Shown here piece after piece: positions 1-7,682 of a stretch of DNA of 32,340 nucleotides. The stretch is from Deltaproteobacteria bacterium (GTDB lineage: Bacteria; Desulfobacterota; Desulfomonilia; Desulfomonilales; Desulfomonilaceae). The notes beneath the pieces are model-generated. The model worked only from the letters and a program-made list of their open reading frames with translations. It ran no database searches and was not told the DNA's origin. Within the stretch, counting starts at the first letter, position 1; the number at the start of each line of letters is the position of its first letter. Location of the stretch: positions 1-32,340 of the forward strand of contig JAPLJJ010000083.1 in NCBI GenBank assembly GCA_026388665.1. Direction: 5' to 3'. A program made the translations under genes and the position numbers.

Positions 1-1
1 A

Positions 2-1384
2 CTTACCGACCGTGAAGTTCGACAACTGGCCCAGATGTTGATCTTTGAGTTTTCTCAACAGGCGGTTGCTCGAGGCGGCCAGGCAATTTTCACCGACATC
101 AATCTTTACTGGGAGATCCCAAAGCATTTTGAAAACGTGCCCGCGATCGGACCCGGCGGTGAATTCACAGGACTGACCTACGCCGACTATCTGCCTGAGG
201 CCCAGAAGTTTGTCTGGACCCTCTTTGATGTATATCGCGAAGGCGATGGAGCCGGCCGTCCCTTCTTTTTCCCCAAACCTCTAGTGCATATAACCGAGAA
301 ATTCTTTTTAACCCCGGGCCATGAAGCTTTTTTACGCCACATATGCGACATCGCGTCTGAAAAGGGGAATACCTATTTTGTATTCGATCGAGGAGATACA
401 GCGAAGATCTCTGAGTGCTGCCGACTATCGTTCAAGCTTGAGAAAAGCGACCTCGAAGACGCTAATCAACCATGGAAGATGCGTTACTCCGCACTGCAAA
501 ACGTTACGGTTAATCTCCCAAGAATCGCATATGAAGCCAAAGGGGATGATTCGAGGCTATTTTCAATCTTGACGGAGAGGATTTGCATTGCCGCAGAGGC
601 TCACCTTGAGAAAAAAAGGTTTATTGAACGCTTGCTGGCCCTCGGTGAAACCGGCCCGCTCGCTCTGCTTACAATGGATAAGGATGGTGAATCTTATCTA
701 CGTATGCGCAGGGCTACATACCTGATTGGTATGGTCGGGTTGAACGAACTGGTTCAATTCCACACAGGGGAAGAGTTGCATGAAAGCGATGATGCTCTGA
801 AATTCGGTCTAAAAGTTATTGCTCACATGAATCTCACAGCAGCTCGACTCGGGGAAAAGCACGACATGCGATTCGTACTTGAGCAAACACCGGCGGAAAG
901 CACGGCTTACAGGTTTGCCAAATTGGATATGAAGCAATTCCGCGAAGCTGCTTCGGTGGTCAAGGGAAACCTAGAAACCGAGGAAATCTACTATACGAAC
1001 TCGACCCTGTTCAATGTTTCGGCGCCTCTGGACGCCATTGACAGAGTCAAAAGGGAAGGTTTGTTCCATCCTTTGATCGAAGCTGGATCTCTAACCCACA
1101 TCTGGCTCGGTGAAAGCCGACCCAACCCGGATTCCCTCGCCAATTTTGTAATTAAGATCTTCAGGCATACTCAGAATGATCAGGTCGCGTTTTCACCGGA
1201 ACTTACAACTTGTGTTTCCTGTGGTCGGACTACGAGAGGACTCCACGAGTCCTGCCAATACTGTGATTCTCGTAAGGTGGAACAGATAACCAGGATTACC
1301 GGATATTTCACGAAAGTTTCGAGCTGGAACAAAGGGAAGAGGGGCGAGCTTAAGGATCGATATCGTAACAAGGTCCTAAAATGA
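2..1384 (+). CDS. nrdD: Anaerobic (class III) ribonucleoside-triphosphate reductase, C-terminal part; 5' end off the window
   Basis: The frame is open to the left edge, so only about 460 residues of a protein usually near 700 are visible. Class III reductase makes dNTPs from NTPs in anaerobic cytoplasm using a glycyl radical installed by NrdG. The end of the protein carries the diagnostic features: a four-Cys zinc site (CVSC and CQYC), then the glycyl-radical loop ITRITGYF, about 30 residues before the C-terminus. The barrel segment NVTVNLPRIAYEA and the ECCRL motif, which probably includes an active-site cysteine, are also typical. A small thioredoxin-fold gene and nrdG follow on the same strand, as expected for an nrd operon. 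The ATG at 35 is internal and is not the start. Identification is secure; the N-terminal ATP-cone region cannot be seen. Confidence 0.95.
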   Translation, partial: LTDREVRQLAQMLIFEFSQQAVARGGQAIFTDINLYWEIPKHFENVPAIGPGGEFTGLTYADYLPEAQKFVWTLFDVYREGDGAGRPFFFPKPLVHITEKFFLTPGHEAFLRHICDIASEKGNTYFVFDRGDTAKISECCRLSFKLEKSDLEDANQPWKMRYSALQNVTVNLPRIAYEAKGDDSRLFSILTERICIAAEAHLEKKRFIERLLALGETGPLALLTMDKDGESYLRMRRATYLIGMVGLNELVQFHTGEELHESDDALKFGLKVIAHMNLTAARLGEKHDMRFVLEQTPAESTAYRFAKLDMKQFREAASVVKGNLETEEIYYTNSTLFNVSAPLDAIDRVKREGLFHPLIEAGSLTHIWLGESRPNPDSLANFVIKIFRHTQNDQVAFSPELTTCVSCGRTTRGLHESCQYCDSRKVEQITRITGYFTKVSSWNKGKRGELKDRYRNKVLK

Positions 1385-1461
1385 CACAAGCAACTGATCA
1401 AACATTTGTGAAACGCTCATTGACATTGGCGCGACGCCATTTGAACACTAGGAGGTAGGTC

Positions 1462-1713
1462 ATGACATACCTATTCACAAAGCAGGGATGTGGGAAATGT
1501 GATTGGGTTAAAAATCAGGTTGATCTTGACAACATGTCGGAAATCAAAGTCATGCAGTTAGATTCCGAAAATTCGGAAGCTCTGGCGCTATTGGCATATT
1601 ACGAGTGTGTTGCTCTGTCTGAAAAGAAGCTTCCAATACTTGTTTCGGACGATCAGGAAGTTATTACAAGTGTTGGCGACATTAAGAATTATTTGCTGAA
1701 TCACACCGCATAA
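1462..1713 (+). CDS. Small glutaredoxin/thioredoxin-fold protein with CGKC motif
   Basis: This 83-residue protein begins with a short beta strand followed directly by a redox motif, Cys10-Gly-Lys-Cys13, as in glutaredoxin-like or thioredoxin-like miniproteins. A KLPILV segment at about residues 56-61 fits the cis-proline strand of the fold. A strong ribosome site (AGGAGG) lies 6 bases before the ATG. It sits between nrdD and nrdG, so it may deliver electrons to the reductase or repair oxidised cysteines. Class III enzymes usually use formate, but some lineages use a thioredoxin or glutaredoxin system. The reductant role is inferred from position; the fold call rests on the CxxC placement and size. 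A disulfide-handling protein unrelated to ribonucleotide reduction is possible. Confidence 0.72.
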   Translation: MTYLFTKQGCGKCDWVKNQVDLDNMSEIKVMQLDSENSEALALLAYYECVALSEKKLPILVSDDQEVITSVGDIKNYLLNHTA

Positions 1714-1824
1714 GTCGTTTGCACATCGTATATCATCGGGTGTTGATACCGCTGGATTTCGGACACACCCCCGCTGTCAATCTTTGTGGATTTTTTCAAA
1801 ATAGTTGTGAATTAGGACTGACAA

Positions 1825-2538
1825 ATGACCGTCCCCAATATTAAAGGATTTTTGCCGTTGTCCATGCTTGACTGGCCAGAGAAGGTTTCCGCTGTGATTT
1901 TTCTGGGAGGTTGCTCTTTTCGATGTCCTGCTTGTCACAACCATAAGCTGGTCTTATCTCCGGAAAGTTATCCTGATCAGCCGTTAGGAAGAGTCATTGG
2001 ATATCTACGAGACAGGGTCAAATGGATTGACGGGGTCACAATAACGGGTGGCGAGCCTACCTGCCATGAAGGCTTGCCGGATCTTGTCTCGAGGTTCAAA
2101 GAACTTGGTTTGCAAGTGAAACTGGACACTAATGGGGCTAACCCATCAATGCTGGAAACCCTAATCAAGGGAGAGTTGATCGACGCCGTTTCAATGGACA
2201 TTAAGGCCCCTTTGGAAACCACATTATACTCCAAACTGGCAGGGGTTTCGATCAACCTCTCCCGCATAAAGAGGAGCGTTGAACTCCTCAAGACTTCTGG
2301 AATCACCACTTTTTTCAGAACCACGGTAATTCCCGGTCTAATAGAAGAAGATGAACTTCGGAGGATCCGAGAACAGTTGGGGGATGTCCCCAGATATTCT
2401 ATTCAAAGGTTTAGAAACTTGGATACCTTGGACCCTCTATTTAGAAAAATCCCGGATCTCGACCTCGAGAGATTTGATTTCTTACAGGGTAAGTTTGAAC
2501 AGCCACAATTTTCTGCTACCCAATTCAGCATGAATTGA
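1825..2538 (+). CDS. nrdG: Anaerobic ribonucleotide reductase activating enzyme (radical SAM)
   Basis: A 237-residue radical SAM protein of the NrdG/PflA activase group. The [4Fe-4S] and SAM-binding motif CX3CX2C is at Cys30, Cys34 and Cys37, and the GGEP SAM-contact motif lies at about residues 76-79 (ITGGEP). The enzyme reductively cleaves S-adenosylmethionine to put the glycyl radical on NrdD. The GFLPLSMLDWPEK opening is typical of the 'anaerobic NTP reductase activating protein' branch, which is longer than E. coli NrdG. It lies downstream of nrdD and the CGKC protein, after a 111-base gap with no convincing promoter. AGGA sits 7 bases before the ATG. A pyruvate-formate-lyase-type activase is the main alternative, but the nrdD neighbour argues for NrdG. 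Confidence 0.88.
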   Translation: MTVPNIKGFLPLSMLDWPEKVSAVIFLGGCSFRCPACHNHKLVLSPESYPDQPLGRVIGYLRDRVKWIDGVTITGGEPTCHEGLPDLVSRFKELGLQVKLDTNGANPSMLETLIKGELIDAVSMDIKAPLETTLYSKLAGVSINLSRIKRSVELLKTSGITTFFRTTVIPGLIEEDELRRIREQLGDVPRYSIQRFRNLDTLDPLFRKIPDLDLERFDFLQGKFEQPQFSATQFSMN

Positions 2539-2560
2539 AAAAGCTAGGCGTAAGTTTTTC
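2537..2560. terminator. Possible weak bidirectional terminator between nrdG and the convergent SDR gene
   Basis: GAAAAA(G)CT pairs with AGTTTTTC across a 7-base loop. This gives an A-tract on one side and a T-tract on the other, as in bidirectional terminators. The stem is AT-rich, has one bulged G and overlaps the nrdG stop codon, so it would be weak. It is followed by the 10-bp palindrome CCGGATCCGG. The convergent gene layout supports a terminator here, but the fold is marginal. Confidence 0.35.
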
Positions 2561-2582
2561 CGGATCCGGTCAAATAATTCAT

Positions 2583-3359
2583 TTACATTCCCCAACCGCC
2601 GGTGACTTCCAATATTGCTCCGGTTATGAAACTGGCTTCATCCGAAAGTAAAAAAGCTACAGGGGCTGCGATTTCATCAGGATCAGCAATACGCGACAGA
2701 GGAGTTTCCCTAACAAAGGCTTCCTGATATTTTGGATGCATCATCTCCTTAATTGTTGGAGTCGCTGTTAAGCCCGGCATTACCGCATTGACCCTTACGC
2801 CTTTAGCGCCGAATTCCCTAGCGAGAGATTTGGTCAGACCGACAAGGCCGGCCTTAGCAGTACAATAGGGTGATTCACCTTTAGTCCCCACTTTCCCATA
2901 GATAGAAGAAATATTTACAATACGGCCATCCCCTACGCTTATCATTACCGGGGCGCACGCAAGACAGCAATTCACCGCGCCGAGAATATGAACCTTGAAC
3001 ACATCAAGAAAGCTCATTTCGGTCAGTTTCAGAAACCCGCCGGGACGGTCCAGGCCCGCGTTGTTCACCAAGAAATCAATTTGCCCCTGGTCCGTTGCAA
3101 GTTTGTCAATGCGCTCCTTTACCTGGACAGATTGCGAAACATCAGCCTGTAGCGCTATGCCGGATCCGCCGGCGGAGCGGATGATTTCAACCGTTTCCCC
3201 GGCAGTGTCCGGATTCCAGTCCAGGACACCGACAAATGCTCCTTCTCCAGCTAATCTCATTGCAATGGCTCGACCAATCCCCTGACCTGCTCCAGTAACC
3301 AGTCCCACTTTGCCTTCGAACCTCTTGTATAAGAAACCGGCACGTTTTTTTTCAGACAT
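2583..3359 (-). CDS. SDR-family NAD(P)-dependent oxidoreductase (FabG-like)
   Basis: A 258-residue classical short-chain dehydrogenase/reductase. The cofactor motif TGAGQGIG is at residues 22-29, NNAG at 99-102, the catalytic serine region NISS at 149-152, and the YCTAK motif supplies Tyr165 and Lys169. Asp47 at the end of the second strand (VGVLDWN) suggests a preference for NAD(H) over NADP(H). It is the only gene on the minus strand in this part of the window and converges on nrdG, so it is probably transcribed alone. A purine-rich site (GAGG) lies 10 bases before the ATG. The substrate cannot be read from sequence; 3-oxoacyl-ACP/CoA reductase or another alcohol dehydrogenase are both possible. 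Confidence 0.87.
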   Translation of the reverse strand: MSEKKRAGFLYKRFEGKVGLVTGAGQGIGRAIAMRLAGEGAFVGVLDWNPDTAGETVEIIRSAGGSGIALQADVSQSVQVKERIDKLATDQGQIDFLVNNAGLDRPGGFLKLTEMSFLDVFKVHILGAVNCCLACAPVMISVGDGRIVNISSIYGKVGTKGESPYCTAKAGLVGLTKSLAREFGAKGVRVNAVMPGLTATPTIKEMMHPKYQEAFVRETPLSRIADPDEIAAPVAFLLSDEASFITGAILEVTGGWGM

Positions 3360-3560
3360 TTCGCTGTATCCTCTGATCTTTTGTTAGAACCTTGTGATTT
3401 CACAACACTCATTGGCTCAAGCTTAACAGGGCTGTTTGGACTGAACAAGCGCGTTTTTTGCATTATTGACTCCCAGGTAGATTCTGTACTCCAAAGCTGA
3501 AACCTAAGTTATATATTGCCTCAATAAGAACTCGTCCGAGAAAACATCCGGTTTTGTGTC

Positions 3561-3589
3561 TTGACAATATCGCGCTGGAATGTTTCAAT
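3561..3589 (+). promoter_or_regulatory. Sigma-70-type promoter upstream of the DRTGG/CBS-ATPase genes
   Basis: A perfect -35 box TTGACA (3561-3566) is followed after 17 bases by TTCAAT (3584-3589), a 4/6 match to the -10 box. It lies 37 bases before the ATG at 3627 in an otherwise gene-free stretch between divergent genes. This is the best candidate promoter for the region leading into nuo. Confidence 0.6.
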
Positions 3590-3593
3590 AATT

Positions 3594-3608
3594 TGCGCTT
3601 GAAGCGCA
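3594..3608. promoter_or_regulatory. Perfect inverted repeat at the predicted transcription start (operator-like)
   Basis: TGCGCTT, a central G, then AAGCGCA: two perfect 7-base arms directly after the predicted -10 box and 18 bases before the start codon. In this position a bound repressor would block transcription. Alternatively it could form a short 5' hairpin in the mRNA. The bound protein, if any, is unknown. Confidence 0.45.
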
Positions 3609-3626
3609 TTTCACAGTGGAGAGTTC

Positions 3627-3998
3627 ATGAACATCCGGGAATTGATTGACGTGCTACAGGGTAAGATGCTTGTTCAAAATCACGACCCGGATGAAGAAAT
3701 GCCGCTTGGTGGGGCGGCTGATCTGATGAGCGATGTCTTGGCCTTTGGTTCGGAAGGGATGGCTCTGCTAACCGGACTTACCAATCCACAGGTGGTAAGA
3801 ACCGCTGAAATGGCAGGGATCAACGTCATAGTTATAGTGCGCGACAAGACCCCTCCACCTGAAACTATAGACCTGGCTCGTGATTCCGGAATTACACTTA
3901 TACGAACAGGGTACACCATGTATGAGGCTTGCGGAAGACTCTACAAAGCCGGATTGCCCGGTCGCGGGCTCGTAAAAATACAAAACGATTCCTGGTGA
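3627..3998 (+). CDS. DRTGG domain protein 1
   Basis: A 123-residue single-domain protein of the DRTGG family, named after a motif first noted in phosphotransacetylase and CBS-domain proteins. The GGAADLMSDVLAF segment at about residues 28-40 and the C-terminal TMYEACGRLYKAG segment match those of the second DRTGG gene at 7683, so the two are paralogues. The alternating hydrophobic strands (INVIVIVRD, GITLIRTG) suggest a small alpha/beta fold that could bind a nucleotide or metabolite. No catalytic residues are evident. The stop lies one base before the next ATG, so it is translationally linked to the CBS-ATPase protein. Such proteins accompany NAD-linked hydrogenase genes in anaerobes; their function is unknown. 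Confidence 0.8.
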   Translation: MNIRELIDVLQGKMLVQNHDPDEEMPLGGAADLMSDVLAFGSEGMALLTGLTNPQVVRTAEMAGINVIVIVRDKTPPPETIDLARDSGITLIRTGYTMYEACGRLYKAGLPGRGLVKIQNDSW

Positions 3999-3999
3999 C

Positions 4000-4959
4000 A
4001 TGTCCAATCAAGAGATCACAAAGGTTCAGGAGCTGATTTACACCACGCGTGTGGAATCAGTGATGGCTGCTAATGTCGTCGTGATTGATCCGTCTATGAC
4101 CGTGAGTCAAGTCAAGGATCTCATGCGCGATAGACGAATTTCCGGCGCGCCTGTTGTCAGCGACAATCAAATTATCGGAATTGTGACAATCAGCGATGTG
4201 ATCCGATTGATGGAAGAAGGTAAACTGAACTCACCCATAACCGAGGTCATGACCACCGAGGTACGTACGGTTCTCAAGGACGCCATGGTCTCGGAAGTGA
4301 TCAACAACGTGGGAAGACAGGGTTTCAGCAGGCTTCCTGTTGTAGATCATGATGGCAGTCTCGTCGGGATCGTGACCACCGGGACTCTAATCCGATCCTT
4401 GTTGCTTCAGATGGATAAGAGCTTCCAGAAGAACGAAGCCGAGAAACTCTATACATATCGGGCTAGTCATATATTCCAGGACATATCTTCAGATGACACA
4501 AGTTTGATGCTGCGATACGTTGTTAACGAACGGGATTTTGACAACGCGGGTAAAGCGTCCAGCATGATCAAGCGGTCTTTGCAAAGGTTGGTAGTGCGCC
4601 CCCAAATAGTTCGTCGCGTCGGCGTAGCTGTTTACGAAGCTGAGATGAATCTGGTCATACATACGGATATCGGTGGCGAAATCATTGTTGAGGTTAGAAA
4701 AGACCGCGTCAATATTGCCACGGTGGATCATGGACCCGGCATAGAGGATTTGAAACGGGTGCTTCAACCAGGATTTTCAACCGCTCCTGAATGGATCAGA
4801 GACATGGGGTTTGGTGCTGGAATGGGGTTGGCCAATATAAAAAGGGTATCGGACGTCATGAAATTGACCTCTGCTTATGGTCAGGGAACCAGGTTGGAAA
4901 TCGTCTTCAATTTTGGTCCGGAATCGCTGGCCCTAAAAACGGATTCACAAAAAGCTTGA
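4000..4959 (+). CDS. CBS-domain pair fused to an anti-sigma-type GHKL ATPase
   Basis: A 319-residue fusion. Two CBS domains occupy about residues 19-72 and 82-135; tandem CBS domains usually sense adenine nucleotides. The C-terminal half (about 165-305) is a GHKL ATPase with an N-box containing Glu213, Asn217 and His221, a G1 box DHGPG at 243-247, and a G2 box GFGAGMG at 270-276. That layout resembles SpoIIAB/RsbW/RsbT-type serine kinases rather than two-component kinases, and there is no phosphoacceptor His domain. It starts one base after DRTGG protein 1 and ends 137 bases before nuoA. I infer a cytoplasmic energy- or redox-status sensor that phosphorylates or binds a partner; no partner can be identified from sequence. 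Confidence 0.82.
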   Translation: MSNQEITKVQELIYTTRVESVMAANVVVIDPSMTVSQVKDLMRDRRISGAPVVSDNQIIGIVTISDVIRLMEEGKLNSPITEVMTTEVRTVLKDAMVSEVINNVGRQGFSRLPVVDHDGSLVGIVTTGTLIRSLLLQMDKSFQKNEAEKLYTYRASHIFQDISSDDTSLMLRYVVNERDFDNAGKASSMIKRSLQRLVVRPQIVRRVGVAVYEAEMNLVIHTDIGGEIIVEVRKDRVNIATVDHGPGIEDLKRVLQPGFSTAPEWIRDMGFGAGMGLANIKRVSDVMKLTSAYGQGTRLEIVFNFGPESLALKTDSQKA

Positions 4960-4984
4960 CTAGATGATCCCGATAATTTAAAGT
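4956..4984 (+). promoter_or_regulatory. Possible promoter for nuoA
   Basis: TTGACT (4956-4961, 5/6 match) overlaps the stop codon of the CBS-ATPase gene and is followed after 17 bases by TAAAGT (4979-4984, 4/6 match). It would give a leader of about 100 bases for nuoA. The matches are modest, and read-through from the upstream genes is equally possible. Confidence 0.3.
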
Positions 4985-5000
4985 TTGGGCGCTCAACTTC

Positions 5001-5017
5001 TGATTCGATTAGAATCA
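5001..5017. promoter_or_regulatory. Inverted repeat in the nuoA leader
   Basis: TGATTC and GAATCA form a perfect 6-base inverted repeat with a 5-base spacer, about 80 bases before nuoA and just downstream of a candidate promoter. It could be an operator half-site pair or a small hairpin. It is short enough to be chance. Confidence 0.25.
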
Positions 5018-5096
5018 AAACACGTCAAAACGGCTGATAAGCTAAGAAAATATGGTTTGACTTCGCGGGGGAATCGGCTTTGAACGGAGAAGTCGG

Positions 5097-5453
5097 ATGA
5101 TTGAGAGTTACGTTCCAATTCTTGTGATCGTTTTAGTTGCTGCTTTTATTGGTTCCGCTATTATCGTTCTGTCTACCTTGCTGGGGAAACGCACGCCCAC
5201 TCCCATTAAGCTTATGCCTTATGAGTGTGGAATGGACCCCATTGGTGGTGCGAGGCGTCGCTTTTCTGTACGATTTTTCATAATTGGAATGCTTTTCATA
5301 GTCTTCGATATCGAGCTAATCTTCTTATTCCCTTGGGCAAAAATCTACGACAAGCTCATGTTTTTCGGTTTTGTAGAAATGCTGGTGTTTGTTCTGGTTC
5401 TGTTGGTGGGTTTAGTTTATGTCTGGAAAAAAGGTGCTCTTGAATGGGAATAG
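5097..5453 (+). CDS. nuoA: NADH-quinone oxidoreductase subunit A
   Basis: A 118-residue membrane protein with three hydrophobic segments (about 7-29, 59-80 and 88-110), the usual size and layout for NuoA. The conserved block PYECGMDP (41-48) and the acidic membrane residues Asp71 and Glu73 in FIVFDIELIF are diagnostic. NuoA helps form the entry to the proton path at the junction between the quinone module and membrane arm of complex I. A GGAG ribosome site lies 7 bases before the ATG. The gene overlaps nuoB by 10 bases, indicating translational coupling in a nuoABCD unit. Confidence 0.96.
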   Translation: MIESYVPILVIVLVAAFIGSAIIVLSTLLGKRTPTPIKLMPYECGMDPIGGARRRFSVRFFIIGMLFIVFDIELIFLFPWAKIYDKLMFFGFVEMLVFVLVLLVGLVYVWKKGALEWE

Positions 5454-5953
5454 AAAATCATCTCAATGACACTGTTCACGTAACCAACCTTGAGTGGTTT
5501 GTGAACTGGGCGCGAAAATCCTCAATGTGGCCTCTCGGCTTTGGTTTGGCCTGCTGCGCTCTGGAAATGATAGCGACATTTGTTAGCCGTTATGACTTGG
5601 CGCGTTTCGGCATGGAAGTCGCCCGTCCTTCGCCTAGACACGCGGATCTGATGATAGTGTCTGGAACAGCGTCTAAAAAGATGTTGCCCGCAGTTCTTAG
5701 GATTTATGAACAGATGGCTGAACCGAAGTGGGTTGTGGCTATGGGCGCATGCGCTTGTTCCGGAGGGATATACAAAAATTATGCGGTAGTTCAGGGAATT
5801 GACCGCCATTTGCCGGTGGATGTGTATATTCCCGGTTGTCCTCCCCGGCCCGAAGCTCTTCTTGATGGAATACTTCAGCTTCACGCCAGGGTTATGAAAG
5901 AACAATCAATTCGGAATCCTCGAGTAGGGCAGATTAAGGTGGCTGGACGATGA
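5444..5953 (+). CDS. nuoB: NADH-quinone oxidoreductase subunit B
   Basis: This 169-residue subunit holds cluster N2, the last [4Fe-4S] centre before quinone. The tandem Cys37-Cys38 in FGLACCALEM, Cys103 in GACACSGG and Cys132 in PGCPPRPE are the expected four ligands. The body FGMEVARPSPRHADLMIVSG is strongly conserved in the family. It overlaps nuoA by 10 bases and shares an ATGA overlap with nuoC. Nothing suggests a membrane-bound hydrogenase subunit: the neighbours are all complex I genes. Confidence 0.97.
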   Translation: MGIENHLNDTVHVTNLEWFVNWARKSSMWPLGFGLACCALEMIATFVSRYDLARFGMEVARPSPRHADLMIVSGTASKKMLPAVLRIYEQMAEPKWVVAMGACACSGGIYKNYAVVQGIDRHLPVDVYIPGCPPRPEALLDGILQLHARVMKEQSIRNPRVGQIKVAGR

Positions 5954-6444
5954 ACCATGATCGTATTAAGGACAAGCTCACCGAAAAGTTCGGACCCGAC
6001 ACTTTGCAATTTGAAACAATCCTCGATCAGATGAGTGTAGGTGTGCCGTCAGACAAAATCCTCAATATCTGTACCTATTTGAGAGATGATCCGGAACTAC
6101 AATTCGATTTACTGTCATTCGTAGGGGGAGTGGATTACTATCCGTCAAGCCCTCGTTTTGAACTGGTCTATCAGATTTATTCCGTTTCCAACGTTCAACG
6201 AATGCGTATAAAGACGAGGATCGACGAATCAGACGGGAGTCCTGCGTGCATAGAATCAGTTTACCCGGTATGGAAGACTGCCGATTGGCACGAACGTGAG
6301 ACATCGGAAATGTTCGGCATCGTCTTTAAGAATCACCCGGATCCCAGAAAACTACTTTTGCCGGATGAATGGCGGGTGCATCCTCTGAGAAAAGATTTTC
6401 CATTATTCGGAACACAAGAGGACACCCCTGATTTGCCCTCTTAG
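5950..6444 (+). CDS. nuoC: NADH-quinone oxidoreductase subunit C
   Basis: A 164-residue peripheral subunit (the 30-kDa homologue) that packs against NuoD and NuoB in the quinone module. The family signature falls in the C-terminal third: WHERETSEMFGIVFKNHPD followed by RKLLLPDEW and PLRKDFP. Unlike E. coli, NuoC and NuoD are separate proteins here. The start ATG overlaps the nuoB stop as ATGA. Confidence 0.95.
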   Translation: MNHDRIKDKLTEKFGPDTLQFETILDQMSVGVPSDKILNICTYLRDDPELQFDLLSFVGGVDYYPSSPRFELVYQIYSVSNVQRMRIKTRIDESDGSPACIESVYPVWKTADWHERETSEMFGIVFKNHPDPRKLLLPDEWRVHPLRKDFPLFGTQEDTPDLPS

Positions 6445-6470
6445 ATCAACTTTTTTGAGGTAACGAGGTC

Positions 6471-7670
6471 ATGGCGCGAGAGTTAAGCCACAGGGCCGAT
6501 ATCAGAAGCGAGATCATGGAGATAAATCTGGGGCCACATCACCCCAGTACCCACGGTGTTTTTCGCGCGATTGTCGAACTTGATGGAGAAAAAGTTTTAA
6601 ATTGTACCCCATATCTCGGCTATCTTCATCGAGGATACGAAAAAACCTGCGAAAATAAGAAATATCATCAGGTGATTCCTTTAACGGAACGCTGCGATTA
6701 CATGGGGGCTTCCAGCAATTCTCTCGCTTATTGCCTCACCATCGAAAAGATGCTGGGCTTAGAAGTTCCGGAAAGGGCCCAGGTCATCAGAGTAATCATG
6801 GCCGAACTTTCCAGGATTTTTAGCCATCTTTTCTGGCTAGGAACCCACGGGCATGACATCGGGGCTATGACACCGCTGTTTTATATGCTTCGAGAGCGAG
6901 AAGAGATTATGAATCTCTTCGAACTCACCGCCGGTGGGCGCCTTATGCCGACTTACATCCGGATTGGCGGGCTCGCTCGGGACCTCGAGGACGGTTTTGT
7001 CGAAAAATTAAAGGCGTTCACGGATCATTTCGATACACGGGTGGACGAATATGAGATCTTACTAACCAAGAACGCCATTTATATGGATCGAACACAAGGC
7101 ATAGGGTTTCTTTCTCTGGATAAGGCTATCCAGTTGGGTGTGAGTGGTCCCATGATCAGGGCTTCCGGTAAATCGTGGGACATCAGAAAATCGGAGCCCT
7201 ATTGCGGATATGAACGTTACGATTTCGACATTCCAGTGGAAAGAGGCTGTGATGTCTATTCAAGATACCTCGTCAGAGTCGCAGAGATGCGTCAGAGCAA
7301 CCGGATCTTGAAGCAGGCCATCAAATTGTTGCCCGAAGGCCCTATTAGAACTGTAGCCCCCGGAAAAACTTTCCCTCCTCAGGAAGACATATACACAAAG
7401 ATGGAAGCGCTGATTCATCACTTCATGCTGGTTGTGGACGGAGTCAAGCTTCCTGTTGGTGACTGTTACCAGTGCATAGAATCTCCACGCGGTGAACTCG
7501 GATGCTACATTGTAAGTGACGGTGGGCCCAACCCATACCGTCTCAAGTGGAGGGCGCCGGCCTTTGTTAATCTTCAGACCCTGGCTGAGATGACGAGAGG
7601 CTGTTTCTTTGCGGATCTGATCGCAATATTGTCCAGTATTGATATAGTTTTGGCTGAAGTGGATCGTTAG
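6471..7670 (+). CDS. nuoD: NADH-quinone oxidoreductase subunit D
   Basis: This 399-residue 49-kDa homologue forms the quinone pocket with NuoB. The N-terminal motif LGPHHPSTHGVFR contains the His residues lining the quinone site. GRLMPTYIRIGG and the C-terminal block RGELGCYIVSDGG are also family hallmarks. The CxxC pairs that bind Ni-Fe in the related hydrogenases are absent, so it is a true complex I subunit. A GAGG-rich ribosome site precedes the ATG after a 26-base gap from nuoC. The gene is followed after 12 bases by a second DRTGG gene rather than nuoE. Confidence 0.97.
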   Translation: MARELSHRADIRSEIMEINLGPHHPSTHGVFRAIVELDGEKVLNCTPYLGYLHRGYEKTCENKKYHQVIPLTERCDYMGASSNSLAYCLTIEKMLGLEVPERAQVIRVIMAELSRIFSHLFWLGTHGHDIGAMTPLFYMLREREEIMNLFELTAGGRLMPTYIRIGGLARDLEDGFVEKLKAFTDHFDTRVDEYEILLTKNAIYMDRTQGIGFLSLDKAIQLGVSGPMIRASGKSWDIRKSEPYCGYERYDFDIPVERGCDVYSRYLVRVAEMRQSNRILKQAIKLLPEGPIRTVAPGKTFPPQEDIYTKMEALIHHFMLVVDGVKLPVGDCYQCIESPRGELGCYIVSDGGPNPYRLKWRAPAFVNLQTLAEMTRGCFFADLIAILSSIDIVLAEVDR

Positions 7671-7682
7671 AAAAGGCTGGTT

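Noticed and set aside
1180-1401. Minus-strand open frame over the nrdD C-terminus
   Set aside because: It is a shadow of the well conserved zinc and glycyl-radical region of nrdD.
1738-1770. Inverted repeat GGGTGT/ACACCC before nrdG
   Set aside because: Six pairs with a 21-base loop and no terminator T-run or promoter geometry; too weak to call.
3257-3463. Minus-strand open frame overlapping the SDR start
   Set aside because: It overlaps the SDR N-terminus in another frame and encodes nothing recognisable.
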